The notes under the pieces are model-generated. The model was not told where the DNA came from. It saw only the letters and a program-made list of their open reading frames with translations, and did no database searches. From positions 1 through 45,162 of the forward strand of contig JAEZKJ010000030.1 in the NCBI GenBank assembly GCA_023415545.1: 45,162 nucleotides of DNA, in the 5' to 3' direction. Both the position numbers and the translations under genes were made by a program. Below, piece after piece: positions 44,001 to 45,162 of the stretch (the first letter of the stretch is position 1; each line of letters starts with the position of its first letter). Origin of the DNA: Bacteroidota bacterium (GTDB lineage: Bacteria > Bacteroidota > Bacteroidia > Bacteroidales > Bacteroidaceae).

Positions 44001-44037
44001 ATAAAAAAGCCTTTCAAACTGGGAAGTAAGAAAGGCT
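44001..44037 (-). terminator. leu operon attenuator terminator
   Basis: On the minus strand AGCCTTTC (44037-44030) pairs with GAAAGGCT (44015-44008) around a 14-base loop. A T-rich run (TTTTTTAT, 44008-44001) follows, 32 bases before the leuA ATG. A terminator in front of the first structural gene is the hallmark of attenuation. Its loop and the last base of its 5' arm also pair with 44073-44083. Confidence 0.88.
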
Positions 44038-44083
44038 CAATATATTTTTTGTCTATACATTTATGCACAACGCCTACTTCCCA
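44020..44083 (-). promoter_or_regulatory. anti-terminator pairing
   Basis: On the minus strand TGGGAAGTAGG (44083-44073) can pair with CTTACTTCCCA (44030-44020) over 11 bp, including one G-U pair. The upstream arm lies inside the leader ORF, 10-22 bases before its stop. The downstream arm occupies the terminator loop and its first stem base. The two structures thus exclude each other or would need a strained pseudoknot. Confidence 0.8.
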
Positions 44084-44144
44084 CCGACTTTATCAGTAGA
44101 ATAATAATACCGCATAGCAAAATATGTATAAAGTACATGCTCAT
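44061..44144 (-). CDS. leu operon leader peptide (27 residues)
   Basis: An ATG-to-TAA frame of 27 codons starts about 25 bases downstream of the predicted transcription start. Residues 5-21 read FIHILLCGIIILLIKSV. Codons 8-18 contain nine branched-chain codons of eleven (Ile, Leu, Leu, Cys, Gly, Ile, Ile, Ile, Leu, Leu, Ile); six Ile and four Leu codons occur in all. An alternative start is the ATG at codon 3. A ribosome stalled at these codons would leave the anti-terminator arm (44083-44073) free. A ribosome reaching the stop codon would cover it and let the terminator form. The product need not be stable. Confidence 0.85.
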   Translation of the reverse strand: MSMYFIHILLCGIIILLIKSVGSRRCA

Positions 44145-44172
44145 TTTTATATATCTTTTTAATATGATGCGA

Positions 44173-44180
44173 CAAAGTTA
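44173..44180 (-). promoter_or_regulatory. leu operon promoter (-7 box)
   Basis: TAACTTTG on the minus strand, with a TTTG -33 element (complement of CAAA at 44199-44202) exactly 18 bases upstream. The predicted start near 44166 places the leader ORF and attenuator in the transcript. It is the best promoter match in the window. Confidence 0.8.
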
Positions 44181-45015
44181 CACATTAATTTTATAATTCA
44201 AAGAAATTTATAACATTATTCATAAAATAATTGATAGATTGTTATAATTAAATCAGTTTAAGCTATAGATTGATACCAATATCGATTAAAACAAAATAAA
44301 ATGTTGAATATTATTCAAAATAGAGAATAAAAAATATTCTTATGAATATTAGGTAAGAACTTAATATGATTAAAATCAATTAGAAATTTAGGAAAAATGA
44401 GTAAGAACTGATAATTAAAAACTAAAATATTTATAAGGAGTAAGATATGAATTTAAACTTAATGAGTTAACACTAACGATTAAAAATGGTGATGATTATA
44501 TTTGAGAGAAATTTATAATTTAAAGCAGATAAGTAACAACTAAGCTTATGAAGGTAAAACTCTCCAATTAATAAGTTGGAATATCAAGGAATAATATATA
44601 AACCAATGTATAATCTATATAAATTATACTTTGGTTTATATAAATTAATGTATGGTTTATATAAACTAAACTATGGTTTATAAATTGTCCTTGTAACTTT
44701 CTCAGATAATGGTTATAGCTATACAGGTTTTAATACTGTATTGTAATAATTCATGATTATATGCATACTTCCGTCACATATATCATCTGAAAAACAACAA
44801 AGCTTATTAATTAAGGAATATATAGTGAATTATCAGCAATATTTTCACTTGTAGAAGATAGGTAATGGCCATGAAGATAGATATTAAGTCTTACTCTTTA
44901 AGACTCATGAAATTATAAGCATAATCCCACTATTTGTCGAGTGAGTTTATTTTATCCTAATTTTTCCTCCTGCAACAATTTATATAAGGAGGTAAAACAT
45001 GATATGTATATAAAC
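44181..45015. other. AT-rich gap between leu promoter and rRNA operon
   Basis: No gene is visible in about 835 bases. It holds the -33 element of the leu promoter, a 21-bp tandem repeat (44633-44687), a 7-bp hairpin at 44887-44905 (AGTCTTA/TAAGACT, loop CTCTT) and a weak CCTCC/GGAGG pairing near 44966-44992. Confidence 0.6.
44633..44687. repeat. 21-bp tandem repeat, 2.5 copies
   Basis: The unit begins GGTTTATATAAA and spans 44633-44653 and 44654-44674, with a third, partial copy at 44675-44687. An inverted TATAAACCA at about 44597-44605 can pair with the first TGGTTTATA (44632-44640). The array is made almost only of A and T apart from the GG. Confidence 0.8.
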
Positions 45016-45050
45016 AAAAATTCCTCCGAAACATCTCTGTAACGGAGGAA
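45016..45050 (-). terminator. rRNA operon terminator
   Basis: On the minus strand TTCCTCCG (45050-45043) pairs with CGGAGGAA (45028-45021) around a 14-base loop and is followed by TTTTTG. It lies about 13 bases past the end of the 5S gene. Confidence 0.85.
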
Positions 45051-45062
45051 CTCTTCTTAAAA

Positions 45063-45162
<100 letters not shown>

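Noticed and set aside
44181..45015. Possible tRNA or small RNA gene beside the rRNA operon
   Set aside because: No cloverleaf, T-loop motif or promoter was found; only AT-rich repeats and weak hairpins.

Overview
The window is AT-rich chromosomal DNA from a member of the Bacteroidetes, most likely the Bacteroidales. The evidence is a SusC/SusD outer-membrane pair, a DUF2027-Smr protein, a sodium-pump decarboxylase set (oadG-oadA-oadB), a HECLGH-type dipeptidyl-peptidase III, and many Bacteroidetes-type -7 promoter boxes (TAnnTTTG) in front of genes on both strands. I see no tRNA, CRISPR array, insertion sequence or prophage. A 5S rRNA gene runs off the right edge on the minus strand.

Layout. 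1-860 is gene-poor and carries two copies of a short GAAAGCGGRTGCAAA element. 0.86-5.5 kb holds an outer-membrane DUF2490-like protein, an unrecognised 201-residue protein, DUF2027-Smr, and a queA-Nudix operon. 5.7-11.4 kb holds a small membrane protein and a WYL regulator with a palindrome between them, then groES-groEL, hisS and a membrane zinc peptidase. 11.7-17.4 kb holds oadG-oadA-oadB, a nitroreductase, a HAD phosphatase and phosphofructokinase. 17.5-24.1 kb holds a sialate O-acetylesterase, a coupled AAA-ATPase/DUF4435 (TOPRIM-like) pair resembling PARIS or OLD-type defence modules, an EamA transporter, an SF1 helicase and a thioesterase. 24.4-29.1 kb is a SusC/SusD pair without a local regulator. 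29.5-37.7 kb holds fur-purA, a DNA alkylation repair protein with DPP III, an AraC-type regulator, recQ and a TPR protein. 37.8-44.2 kb is the operon leuA-leuC-leuD-(second leuA/cimA-like)-leuB.

The best-supported unusual element precedes the leu operon. A promoter at 44173-44180 is followed by a 27-codon leader ORF rich in Ile and Leu codons. After it come an 11-bp anti-terminator pairing and an intrinsic terminator, ahead of leuA. This is the layout of a ribosome-mediated attenuator. A leader that senses both Leu and Ile would suit an operon whose leuB/leuC/leuD products could serve both leucine synthesis and the citramalate route to isoleucine, if the second LeuA-like enzyme is a citramalate synthase.

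Other points: two intergenic regions have divergent -7 boxes packed 1-3 bp apart. groES lacks a TAnnTTTG box but has a near-match to a sigma-54 -24/-12 promoter. An 18-bp tandem repeat runs into the 3' end of the DUF4435 gene. Several starts are corrected downstream because the longer ORFs begin at, within or upstream of the predicted promoter box; the recQ TTG is itself part of its -7 box.
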